Assembly: GCF_905404315.1 (NCBI RefSeq)
Contig: NC_066269.1
Span: 2,976,001-3,040,000, forward strand
Reading direction: 5' to 3'
Source: Leptidea sinapis
Lineage: Eukaryota; Arthropoda; Insecta; Lepidoptera; Pieridae
Length of the DNA: 64,000 nucleotides
In this document: one piece after another, positions 54,361-64,000 of the stretch
How the letters are laid out: every line of letters begins with the position of its first letter
Numbering within the stretch: position 1 is the first letter of the stretch
The notes under the pieces: generated by a model
The model's database searches: none
Seen by the model: the letters and a program-made list of their open reading frames with translations, nothing else
What the model was told of the DNA's origin: nothing
Translations under genes and position numbers: made by a program

Positions 54361-54679
54361 TGGAAATTTACCAGTGGAAGGCTCTTTTGCACAGGATGCC
54401 AGCTAGATTATGGATATCACAAAGGCTAATATTTCTGCCGTGAAGCAGTAATGCGTAAGCATTATTGTGTTTCGGTCTGAAAGGCGCCGTAGCTAGTGAA
54501 ATTACTGGGCAAATGAGACTACATCTTATGTCTAGAGGTTATGAGCGCAATTGTAGTGCCGCTTTAAATTTTTGGGATTTTTCAAGAATCCTGAGCGGCA
54601 CTGCATTGTTAAGGGCAGGTGATATTAATTACTATGAGCTGAACGTCCACTCTCGTCCCTTATTTTAATTAAAAAAAAA
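54361..54679 (+). repeat. 300-bp repeat, family A (nested)
   Basis: 'ccagtggaaggctcttttgc' to 'tattttaattaaaaaaaaat', inserted in the family C tail. Confidence 0.8.
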
Positions 54680-54854
54680 TCATATGTTCGTAAAAAGCAG
54701 AGCTCCTGAGAAGAACATATAAGAAACTCAACGGCCACTCGTTTCAATCAATCGCGTATTTTACAATGGCAGTAATATACATAACAAATTAGTTCGTAAG
54801 GTGCTGCATCTAATATATGAAACGTGTTCAAATAATATCAAATCTATACTAATA

Positions 54855-56413
54855 CACTGGCCTGCAAAAGTAAGTATCACACTTTTCAAATTAATTTTTT
54901 TTCTTAATTATAGAAGGTAGAGATTTAAGATTAAAAATGTTTTGTTGCAAATTGTGTAGGCTTTAATTCTTAGAAACTAAAATTATACATTAGTAACATT
55001 ATTAACTTAAAAAAGATAAAACATTGAAAATAGACATTTTTAGTTTAGTGTAAAAAAATTCAACTAAAATGTATTACATGTTATTTAATTTTTAATAACT
55101 GGTATTGCCTCCTCGAGCTCTGATTACAGCTTCGAGCCGGTTTGGCATACTGAACACTAGGTTTCGGAGCCGATGTTGGGGAATATTCTCCCATTCTTCT
55201 TACCAGGGCCTGCTTTAGTGCCCTGAGGGTAGTAGGTGGTGGTCTGCGATTTCTGACTAGCCTCCCAAGCTCATCCCAGGCGTGTTCAATCGGGTTGAGA
55301 TCAGGACTTCTTGATGGCCAAGCCATCACGCTGATACCGACCTCCTGAATATACTCTCGTACGATATGAGCCGTGTGTGGCCGGGCATTATTATGCATCA
55401 GCATCGATCCATCACCCATATTTGCTAAATACGGCCCTGCATACTCATTGAGAATCTCTTGAGCATATCTTTGCCCAGTGAGGGTGCCATTTTCTATGGC
55501 TACTAGCTCTGTGCGACCTTCTGAAGATATGCCAGCCCATACATGTACACTGCCTCCACCCTATTGGACTCTCAGGCTTGAAGGTATCGCTCACCAGGTC
55601 GCCTGTAAACACTTCACCTTCCATCAGAAGTGTAAAGGGAGAATCGAGACTCATCTGCAAACAAAATTCTTGACCATTCTTCTTCATCCCACTGCATGTG
55701 TTCACGGGCGTATCGCAGTCTCGCTACTCGATGCTGTCTCTCGAGTTTTGGGCCACTCGCTGGTCTTCGGGGTTTCAAATTTGCTTCAGCAAGTCTTCTT
55801 CTCACTGTACTGTCACTAATGTAGCCCCTCCGGGTCTGAAGTAGCTGTTGCTGGACTTCAACTGCATTTTGTTGGCGATTTCTTAACACAGTGGAAATAA
55901 TATAACGATCTTCTCGGGCACTGGTACACCTGGGTCTGCCATTACAAGGTCTCCTCAGATGGTGTCCAGTCTCTTCGTACCTTCGCTTTACCTTCTGGAC
56001 CGTTCGTACCGTCACACCCACCATTCTTGCAGTGCGGCGCATACTGATGCCTAGTTCCAGAAAAGCCATGATCCTAGCACATTCTTCAACTGAAAGAGGC
56101 ATGATAAATAAATGTTATGTGTTTTTTAGCATAAATTTTTAAAACAAGACCCATCGACCTTGAAAAAATTTAAAACAGAAAGAAAAATGTAAATGGTAAA
56201 ATTGTAATTCGGAAACGTCCACTTTGAAAAAGGAATGGTTTTGTTTTTGAAGTTTTTTTTCAGCCAATTCTTAAAAGAAGGTTACCGACTGTAAAGTTTT
56301 TATGTATAAAATTAAATTCTCTTTGGAGTCCTTTTTATTTCGAAAGTATATCTTGTGAACTTAAAACGTTATCCCAATTTTAAAAGTGTGATACTTACTT
56401 TTGAAGGCCAGTG
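54855..56413 (-). mobile_element. Tc1-family transposon, full length but defective
   Basis: 1559 bp with 32-bp inverted ends, 'cactggcctgcaaaagtaag' continuing 'tatcacactttt', one mismatch between ends, flanked by TA on both sides. Transposase reads on the minus strand. Confidence 0.92.
55081..56102 (-). pseudogene. Tc1-type transposase, broken
   Basis: Starts MPLSVEECARIMAFLELG at 56102 and runs 162 codons through a paired helix-turn-helix DNA-binding region (RTARMVGVTVRTVQKVKRR) to the first catalytic Asp in ILFADESRFSLY. There a TGA ends the frame (DGR stop, 55614-55616); another stop and a frameshift follow. It resumes in a second frame (SVHVWAGISSEGRTELV to the region before 55420) and then 55081-55419. 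The second catalytic site reads MHNNARPHTA where the family has D in place of the first N, so it could not cut even if whole. The third site, LNPIEHAWDEL, is intact. The family is DD34E-type. Confidence 0.88.
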
Positions 56414-56820
56414 TATTATAAAGCTGCAGTGTTTGTTTGTTTGAACGCGCTAATCTCTGGTACTACTGGTCCGATTTGAATGATTCTTTCAGTGTTGGGT
56501 AGTCCATTTATCGAGGAAGGCTATAGGCTATGTTTTTTTTTTTTCAAAATTAGGGGTCCGTAATAAAATTGCTATTTTGTAACACGAGGTGTAAAATCGA
56601 AAACCTATTTTTGCGTGCGCTGCATAAACTATTGACAATAGAACAAAATGATGTACAGGCTATAATATAGGCAATATTTTATTACTTATAAAACTATCGC
56701 GTGAATTATACTTTATATGGCAAAACAACGTTTGCCGGGTCAGCTAGTACATCATAAAAAGTAATAAATAATAAACTCATGCATGATGAGCTTGAATTCA
56801 TTGTTTGTTTAAGGATGCTT

Positions 56821-57967
56821 CGTGATCATCTTTTAACTTTTAAAAGTTATAGAAAACACCAAATAATTAGACGGACCACCAGTTGAGGGGTTACCGCTCG
56901 GAAAATAACAGGTTTGCACATTTTATTATCGCTATTTTATAAAGCTGAATACATAATATATGTTTAAGGAGCTCATATTGTAAAAGCGAAAGTTGTTACT
57001 ACCAAAAATGTATCGAGGAGGTCAGTCATTACGTCACTATCGTAACATTGGATAATGAATTCTAAGATATTATAATTAAGACTAATTTTCAAGTGAGTTA
57101 TGTTTAAAGAAGTCAATGTCAAATAATCTTTATGTAGGATTTATTTTAAGGGCACTCAGAGTGACGAAAATGTGACGAGTTTTTATGTTATAGTGAAAAC
57201 ATCTTAAACCGCGGTTGGCACTTTTTGGTAGGGGATAATCTTACGGGTTCGCGTCACCGACGTGCTCATTACTGACGCACACGATATAAAATTGTTGAAA
57301 AAATATATAATCTCGTGAATTCGCATCACCGAAATGCTTATAGCAGTATACCTGTAGCTATACAGCTGACGTATTGTGCAACATTAGTGCTGTGTATATC
57401 TTATAAGTGAAATTGAATGGATTTAGTGGATAGTACAATTTGTATGTATATTTATATAGTGTGGAGTCTTGTTTGATTAATATACTTAGCTATTATTGAA
57501 AATACGTTATGCGTCCGAGTAAACCAATCATAAGCAATATCTCTATTTGTAAAAATTTCACATGTTCATGGTTTATGCTCAAATATAAGTTTATTCGTAA
57601 GGCCGAAAAGGCTAATCAAAATTCCTGGTCAATTTATCGAAGTTGATATAGAAAATAGCAAGCTGAAACTAAAAACAAATGACTTGCTTTATTTTCGTCT
57701 CAAACTAATAGGTTTCTATTGCAGTAAAAGTTGCAGAGCTTGCAACAACTTCAATCAAGTAATTAATTGGGTTATAGCCTTTGTTTAAGCACTTCGTGAA
57801 ACTTGAACTCAAATTATAAGGCGAGAAATCAAATAATGTTATTTTAAATGATGACGTTATTTAGGGATTCCGATACTTATTTTTTAAGAGACTTGGACTG
57901 ATATTGAAAGCAATCTGCTTATCCACAAGCATATTTGCGATATTGCTTAAGCAAGAAGAAAAACTAA
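56821..57967. other. Intergenic, nothing recognised
   Basis: No frames or window repeats. A 10-bp palindrome AACCGCGGTT lies near 57212 in an otherwise AT-rich stretch; see findings. A noncoding first exon of the 27428-52024 gene could lie anywhere beyond 52030. Confidence 0.4.
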
Positions 57968-58108
57968 GGCTGAGACCTATAAAGCGTACTTAGACTAGTC
58001 TGGCAACTAGTCTCTGGTCTGGCGCACCCCAGTAACAACTTGATCCATTTGACAGTACGGAGCAGCTCGAATTAGTTTTATGTAGGTAAAGTCTGAGCAA
58101 AGTCTCTA

Positions 58109-58421
58109 AGTCCAGTGGGAGGCTCCTTTTCACAGGATGCCGGCTAGATTATGGGTAGACCACAACGGTGCCTATTTCTGCCGTGAAGCAGTAATGTGTA
58201 AGCATTATTGTGTTTCGGTCATAAGGGCGCCGAGCTAGTGAAAATTACTAGGCAAATAATCTTAATTAATAAATCTTGTGTCTCAAGGTGACGAGCGCAA
58301 TTGGCTAGTGTCCCTCAGAACTTTTGGGTTTTTCAAGAATCCTGAGCTACACTGCATTGTAATGGGCAGGGTGTATTAATTACGATCAGCTGAACGTCCT
58401 GCTCGTCTTGTCCCTTACTTT
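58109..58421 (+). repeat. 300-bp repeat, family A
   Basis: 'ccagtgggaggctccttttc' to 'cctgctcgtcttgtccctta', followed without a gap by the reversed CR1 end. Confidence 0.8.
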
Positions 58422-58680
58422 TTTTTTATGGAATAGGAGGACAAAGGAGTGTACGAGTCACCTGGTGTTAAGTGATCACCGCCGCCCACATCCTCTTGCA
58501 ACACCAGAGGAATCACAAGAGCGTTGCCGGCCTTTAAGGAAGGTGTACGCGCTTTTTTTGAAGGTACCCATGTCGTATCGTCCCGGAAACACCGCACAAG
58601 GAAGCTCATTCCACAGCGTTGTAGTACGTGGAAGAAAGCTCCTTGAAAACCGCACTGTGGAGGACCGCCACACATCCATA
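58422..58680 (-). mobile_element. CR1-type LINE 3' end, truncated
   Basis: T-run at 58421-58429 is its poly(A). It then encodes, on the minus strand, FSRSFLPRTTTLWNELPCAV and TFKKSAYTFLKGRQRS. Same family as 127-2780 and 13085-13360. Confidence 0.8.
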
Positions 58681-59075
58681 CTGTACTGTCATAAAAATAG
58701 TCTAAGTACGCTCTAAGTCCTTATGTGGCAAATGTTATATAACATATCCTTTTTAAAACTCGGTCATTCAATCGATTATATTAACTGTAGATTAGATTAA
58801 ACCCAGTTAAAGTTGCAGAATATCTGACCCAATCTCGGATACCGGTACTGTGTTGTGTAACTCTGGCTATGCTATTCGCAACGCCTGTGTCAGCTAAGTC
58901 GTTAGCCGAACTGGTTTAAGACCTGTTTGCCAACATCTAACATATAATCTATTTGAATTTATTCAATGTTAGAGCGCATTGTTAATAAGTTAGATGATTT
59001 GTGTTGAAGTAAAACAAACAACTTTAATATGCAATAATAGGACAAAAAAAGCAGTTGTGTGTGTGGTTTAACATA

Positions 59076-60610
59076 CTAGCAATGTCCCGCAGTTTCACTC
59101 GCGTACATACACGGGGCACACTAAAAGTTTTGCGCTTCTAGCTAATCGGATTGGAATTTCGAATGTTATATTTTTTGAAACGCTGCAACCTTCTTAGTAA
59201 AAAAAAACAATTCGCGGGAAATCATTTGTCAATTGTTTTTTATCACACATCAAAGTTCTACGTGCACAACGAAAATGGAAGTCGAAAAGATTTTAGAGCG
59301 ATCATTTTTTATAATTTTAAAAGTTCTCTCTCTCCGCAAGACTGTGCCGCTCGTATTCAAAATGCTTTTGGGAGAGAAGCACCTTGCTTTAGCACCGTGA
59401 GGCGACGGTTTGCTGAATTTGAGAGAGGTCGGGTTTCTTTACATGACGAAATTCCTGAAGGGCGGCCCTCAACTGCCGTCATCGAAAATAATGTGGCTAA
59501 TGTTAAGCGGCTAATTGAAGAAAACCCGCGGATTACCTATGAGACAATTCAAGGACTATTGGGGATTGGTATGAGCCAAATTCAGAAAATTTTTCACGAA
59601 GAATTGAAAGTTAGGAAACTTTGTTGTCGTTGGATCCCTCATGAACTGACAGCGGAGCAGAAGCGGCCTCGAGTGGAATGGTGCTCACAGATGCTAATGA
59701 AGTACGACCACGGACATTCTTATGCTGTTTATGACATTGTCACAGGAGACGAAGTTTGGATTTATTGTTTTGAACCCGAATATAACAGCAACCTTGTGAA
59801 TGGGTGTTTGAAAATGAAAACAGGCCAACAAAAGTGAGACGGGGGGAAATGTTGGTAGAAAAAGATCGCTTTTTTTCTCTGGAATGGTTCCCTTCTGCAC
59901 AATTCCACTTGAATATCAAAACAGTGTTAGTGCCGAGTGGTATACTACCATTTGTTTACCCAGGGTGTAAAAAAAAGATCGCGAAAGACGACCAAAAAGC
60001 CGCGTTCTCCTACATCACGACGACAACACACATTTTTAGCTTCCGAATAAGTACAACTCGTCACCCATCCTGCACATAGCCCCGACCTAGCACCCTGTGA
60101 TTACTGTATTTTTCCCAAAATCAAAGATTTGATGATAGGTTTCACTTTATATGAATATTTTCATATGATAGCGTTCAATCAGCACGTAGAAAAACATGTC
60201 TTCAGATCTGTGGTCCTCCTGTTTTAAAAATGGTTCGATCGAAAATGTAAAAGGAGAGTATTTTGAAAAGCAATAAACATAATATTTTAGTTATAACTTG
60301 TTGTTTTCTTAAGTTACGCAAAACTTTTAGTGTGACCTACGTATTGTAGAACATTTTTTTTTCTAACATCAATAGTTTCCGCAGCGCACGCGATGACAGA
60401 TTTCTGATGACTATTTTTTTCACACCTTGGGTTATATTATTGCATTTTTATTAGATATCCCTATTTTTTTGAATTTGTAATATAACTTATGTCACACAGT
60501 GAAGATGCAGCTTTCTAATGGTGTTCTAATGAAATCGGTCCAGTAGTTTCTGTGTGAAAACATTACAAACATACATAAAAAAACACAAATGTTTCTTTCT
60601 CTGTATGATA
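59076..60610 (-). mobile_element. Helitron-like element interrupted by a mariner
   Basis: 3' end on the plus strand reads 'actagcaatgtcccgcagtt' then 'tcactcgcgta'. After the mariner it continues to 'gaaatcggtccagtagtttc' and 'aacattacaaacatac', a widely seen insect repeat end. Assignment to Helitrons rests on the CTAG end only. Confidence 0.45.
59113..60337 (+). mobile_element. mariner-family transposon, defective
   Basis: Inverted ends 'gcacactaaaagttttgcg' (59116) and its complement near 60316-60336. Transposase remnants, in order on the plus strand: DCAARIQNAFGREAPCFSTV and FAEFERGRVSLHDE (helix-turn-helix), IPHELTAEQKRPRVEWC, first catalytic Asp in IVTGDEVWIYCFEPE (about 59736-59780), then, after frame changes, a possible second site LHHD near 60011 and HSPDLAPCDYC near 60078, the third, giving the DD34D pattern. 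Stops and at least two frameshifts make it inactive. Flanking TA could not be settled at the left end. Confidence 0.8.
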
Positions 60611-60784
60611 TCAGTTAAGACAGATTAGATAACATTTCAAGGATATCATACGAAAATTTATTGATTGAAACACATTAATGATATTTAATATTTTAAATTT
60701 AGGAATAAAGTGATGAGATTTCTTCAATGTCTATCTACCTGAAGTATGTGGAAGCCATTTCTGTTGAGAATAAATACTCTTAGT
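60611..60784. other. Intergenic, nothing recognised
   Basis: Short AT-rich spacer before a TTTA microsatellite at 60789-60811 that opens the next repeat. Confidence 0.4.
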
Positions 60785-61045
60785 ATTTGTTTATTTATTT
60801 ATTTATTTATTAAGCCTTACCAACTAGATACATAATTTAACATATAAGTACGAATAATATAAACATTAATAAAGTGTTACTATTTACATATCTAAATTAA
60901 AGGTATGCACAACGTTACTAAACTAAAAAATGCTAAAAACAAATTTCAAAAAATAAAAGTAATGAATTTACTACTAATTACTAACGAACTAATCTATATT
61001 TAAGCTTTTTAATGACGAGGACACCTGTTTTTTATAATAGTTAAA
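60785..61045 (-). repeat. Repeat family D
   Basis: Second copy of the 30590-30900 repeat, starting with (TTTA)n then 'taagccttaccaactagata'. From 61046 to 61400 nothing further is recognised beyond a G/T-rich 'ggttactcg' stretch. Confidence 0.5.
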
Positions 61046-61404
61046 ATTGTTGAATATTAATTGAAATGGGGTGTACTTAGTCTCGAAGGACCATGAAAAG
61101 GGGTGCACTTAGGGGTAGATATATATATTGGTTTTATGGTAAAAGTATTTATTTACTTAAGGTACTAAATTAATCTATGACACTTGTTAAATAACTATAA
61201 TTAATGGTTCTATTTGTGAGTAAGCGGATTTCTACTATTAATTGGTTAAAATGGTTACTCGGACCAGTCCTGTAATGGTTAATGGTAATTAGGACCGGAC
61301 CGATCAATGGTTACTCGCGTACTGCCTTACTAAAAGCAACGCATGGTTATAAGTAATTAATATTATCTACTGAGCAATATTGTTGTTACTTCGAACATTA
61401 ACAA

Positions 61405-61870
61405 AACATGAAGTGGAGGCAACTCACAGGCGTCATGTGTGACACAAAGATACCGCTTAAAGTCAAAGGGCAGTTGTACAAAACAGCTATAAGAGCTGCT
61501 ATTTTGTATGGATCAGAGTGTTGGGCGACTAACAAGCACCACCTAAATGCTGCACACGACAGAAATGCGCATGCTACGCTGGTCGGGTGTCACACTTCTA
61601 GACAAAATCCGAAATGAGTACATCAGAGGAAGTTTTAAAGTTGCCCCAATAGTCGAGAAGGTCAAAGAGAAACGCTTAAGGTGGTTCCGTCACATTCAAA
61701 GGCGCCCAGACGATCATATAGTGAAGCTTGCCCTAGACATGCCAATAACGAAGCGTACGCGTGGAAGACCCCCTGCCACCTGGTTGACGACGGTCCAAAA
61801 AGACTTGAAAGAAGCTCATTTAATAGCTGACATGGCGCAAAACCGTGCCGAATGAAAAAAAAGGACATGG
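61405..61870 (+). mobile_element. RTE-type LINE C-terminal fragment
   Basis: Two overlapping frames (61408-61617, then 61547-61855) encode one protein end broken by a frameshift near 61560. The first has KVKGQLYKTAIRAAILYGSE and CWATNKHHLNA; the second has EMRMLRWSGVTLLDKIRNEY, KRLRWFRHIQRRPDDHIVK and KRTRGRPPATWL. This is the usual C-terminal part after the RT domain. Confidence 0.75.
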
Positions 61871-62077
61871 AAGGCTGAACCCAAGTAAATGGGAAAAAGG
61901 TCTAGGAGGAAGAAGAGATTAATAAAACATAAAGAATGAGAAATTATCTATAAGAGTGACAAAGATAACTAACTGTCACTTATGCTATAAGAAAACTTAA
62001 ATGGCGCTGCCAAAGAGGATGTAAATACTACGTAATAAGAGGCGGGATTGCCTAAGTAAAAATTGCAATTTATTTTA

Positions 62078-62261
62078 GTATGAAACGTGCAGTGATAGAC
62101 GTTTGAATAAGTAGTAATTACAGTATCGTGATTGCCCACGAAGTATAATCCGGCTAAGTTTGAAAGCGTTGCTGAAACAGTTGCTTAAAACGTAGTGGAT
62201 TTCAGCTATCTCCTTTATCACCCGTAATCTGTCAATATATCAATGACTGCACGTTTCATAC
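62078..62261. mobile_element. Small MITE with 16-bp perfect inverted ends
   Basis: 'gtatgaaacgtgcagt' at 62078-62093 and its exact complement at 62246-62261. 184 bp, no coding. No target duplication was identified, so the family is unknown. Confidence 0.55.
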
Positions 62262-62423
62262 AATCGAGTGAATTGTTTTTTTTTTTCTTAGAGAGTTTCG
62301 CTAGGCTGGGCGCTGGACGGGCCGCACAGACAATACATAAAATGGTCAAGAAAAACTAACGACGATAGCAGGAAATGGTCTAGGATAAGCTACATAAAAG
62401 AGTGGTCGAAGTTCCAGAGACAT

Positions 62424-62790
62424 TTATTTATTTATTTTACTTTATTCGATAAACCAACAATATTTATGCACAAATGTAAAAATATCAACAAGGAGACTTA
62501 AAACGAAAAGACACATAGCAAAAATATCAATAGCTGGCATGTTTAAAAGATTTAGAGACATACAGATTATTTAAAGTAGTGTAACAAAAATAATAGTAAT
62601 TTCTACAAATTAGCTCCCTTACGCAGGAATTCAATGACATTATGACGAAAACAGGTTGATGTGGAATTAAATAAATTAAGTTGCTGATTATTTTGAGAAA
62701 CTGTATTAAATTGGCGACAAATACGATTGATGCAGGAGTGATATGCTAGGTTAGTACGGCTAGGATATCTTTAAATATGTTGTTGCTACA
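62424..62790 (-). repeat. Probable LINE 3' UTR in reverse, family E
   Basis: Opens with 'atttatttatttattttact', the TTTA start typical of reversed LINE tails, then unmatched sequence to 62790. Single copy in the window. Confidence 0.35.
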
Positions 62791-62837
62791 AACTGTACGT
62801 TAATTTGTTAATAAACAAACAGATAATCATCATCATT

Positions 62838-63175
62838 TCAGACGGAAGACGTACACTGCCAGAAAAAGGCCTCCCCAAAGATCTCCACAACCATCGTTCC
62901 TGCGCTGCCCTCATCCAACATATACCGGCGATCTTGACCAGACCGTCGGTCCATCGTGTCTACGTGCCTAGCCACACTATGTCTTCCGGTACGTGGTCGC
63001 CATTCGAGAACTTTTCTGCCCCAACGGCCTTCTGTCCGTCGAACTATTTGCCCTGCCCACTGCCACTTCAGTTTCGCAACCAACTGGGTTATGTCAGTGA
63101 CTTTGGTTCTCCTCATTTCAGATTCGATCCCGCAGGCAATCCCGAGCATAGCCATAGACATAGACAAACATAGAT
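62838..63175 (-). mobile_element. RTE-type LINE 3' end with coding
   Basis: Minus-strand frame includes KVTDITQLVAKLKWQWAGQI and RWGRKVLEWRPRTGRHSVAR, the last part of RTE proteins in Lepidoptera, then runs into the noncoding end (plus strand 'gacggaagacgtacactgcc'). Confidence 0.75.
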
Positions 63176-63211
63176 AGATATTTAGCTAAATAATTACAGC
63201 CATTGTAAATA

Positions 63212-63390
63212 CTCTGTTTGATTGAAAAGAGTGGCCGTTGAGTTCCTAGTATGTTCTTCTCACGAGCTCAACTTTTTACGAACATGTGGTAAATTCAGTA
63301 ATTTAAAAGAAATATTTGTAGTGACGATTCAAAAGCGCTTAGTTTAAGCCTAATTTAATAAAGTTTATTTGACTTTGACTTTGAATATCT
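63212..63390 (+). repeat. LINE 3'-tail repeat, family C
   Basis: Sense copy: 'gaaaagagtggccgttgagt', 'tcttctcacgagctcaactt', 'taataaagtttatttgactt'. From 63391 to 63800 only AT-rich sequence. Confidence 0.7.
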
Positions 63391-63805
63391 TTAATGTATG
63401 TATATAATTATATATGCAAAGTTTTATATCTAAATAAAAGCTTATATTACTATAATGGTCCATAATAAATACCTTATATTGCTATTAAATACAGTATTGT
63501 CTTCGTCCAATAAATAGTACTAAGTGTTATCTGGTACATATCTTATTCTTATTGCAAAAAAGGCAAGAGTTTGTAAACTTGCGGGCAAGAACCACATTTG
63601 CATTAACACATGTACAAGGTTACTGTAAAACGATACCACTTAACATTTTTCACACATGATTAAATATATTTTTTTATTTAACTGAAGCACCTGTTCTGTG
63701 TACATATAATAAGCATATAGTTTAGTTTCTGAAACCATGGAGTAGTGCCACGTTGTATTTGAATAACTTTAAAATTGTTTTAATACGTAGAAAATTATAA
63801 TCGAG

Positions 63806-64000
63806 TCAAATTCAAATTCAAATATTTTTATTCAAAATAGGATGTGGCATCACTTATTGAAAGTCAAAAAACTACCACCCATTCGGCGGGCTTTATTTTC
63901 ATCAAAAAATATGTTTACAAAGTAATATTGTACAATAATTAAACTTATTATATAATAGCCTGAGGGCGGTCGCTCCATTCCCAATCTGTGGTAAAATTAA
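63806..64000 (-). repeat. LINE 3'-tail repeat, family B (cut by window edge)
   Basis: A well-kept copy: 'aaattcaaatatttttattc', 'aaaactaccacccattcggc', 'tgagggcggtcgctccattc'. It continues past the window. Confidence 0.75.

Larger units (their letters stand above)
54843..56747 (+). mobile_element. Helitron (Lep1-like) interrupted by Tc1
   Basis: 5' end 'tctatactaata' is at 54843-54854. After the Tc1 it resumes 'ttataaagctgcagtgtttg' and ends 'gtttgccgggtcagctag' before T at 56748. A lies before it and T after it, the expected insertion site. Compare 48095-48384. Confidence 0.75.
54322..56820 (-). repeat. LINE 3' tail, family C, with three elements nested in it
   Basis: Host pieces are 54322-54360, 54680-54842 and 56748-56820. 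Together they follow the uninterrupted copy at 49598-49975 ('cgtcactatgaatatttctt', 'caacggccactcgtttcaat', 'cataaaaagtaataaa', 'taaggatgcttcgtga'). The first gap holds a family A copy and the second a Helitron that itself holds a Tc1 element. Confidence 0.7.
57968..58740. repeat. TAA-type MITE split by family A and CR1
   Basis: The left end 'ggctgagacctataaagcg' then 'tacttagact' lies at 57968. After the two inserts, 'tagtctaagtacgctctaag' at 58699-58718 is its right end. It belongs to the same family as 17287-17516. Confidence 0.5.

Noticed and set aside
1..64000. CRISPR arrays, operons, bacterial promoters or rRNA
   Set aside because: None are present. All repeated short units found are dispersed or inverted eukaryotic repeats and simple sequence tails.

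Overview
This is a eukaryotic nuclear window, almost certainly from a lepidopteran (moth or butterfly). It is AT-rich and intron-rich, and it is crowded with repeats typical of that order: Helitrons ending in CTAG|T, RTE and CR1/Jockey-type LINE pieces, a 300-bp interspersed repeat in about ten copies, Tc1 and mariner elements, and Harbinger-, hAT- and P-type miniature elements. It holds no operons, bacterial genes or CRISPR arrays. Exon models were built by hand from splice sites and reading phase. The species call and all family names are inference from memory, not database results.

Layout. 1-3100: a decayed CR1-type LINE inside a copy of the 300-bp repeat. 3177-4561 (+): two 3'-terminal exons of a gene whose first exon here resembles the end of a PH domain. 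6244-22598 (+): about 17 exons encoding roughly 950 residues of a serine-rich and acidic protein, with every splice phase consistent. Exon 3177-3330 can also join 6244 in phase, so these may be two 3' ends of one gene. The 6.8-kb intron 10799-17598 carries a nearly intact RTE element with a 14-bp target duplication. 22599-27427: intergenic, containing a THAP/P-type MITE and a Helitron. 27428-52030 (-): a complete 17-coding-exon gene, convergent with the previous one. It encodes an 863-residue type I membrane protein with a signal peptide, a four-cysteine ZP-N-like module, one membrane span and a 650-residue cytoplasmic tail. 52100-64000: no host exons found, only layered mobile elements, including a Tc1 element inside a Helitron inside a LINE tail, and a mariner inside another Helitron-like element.

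The two host genes are read with good internal support: all exon phases agree, and the minus-strand coding total is 2592 nt, exactly 864 codons. Their functions are not established. Most other open frames are LINE or transposase remnants or chance frames in repeats.
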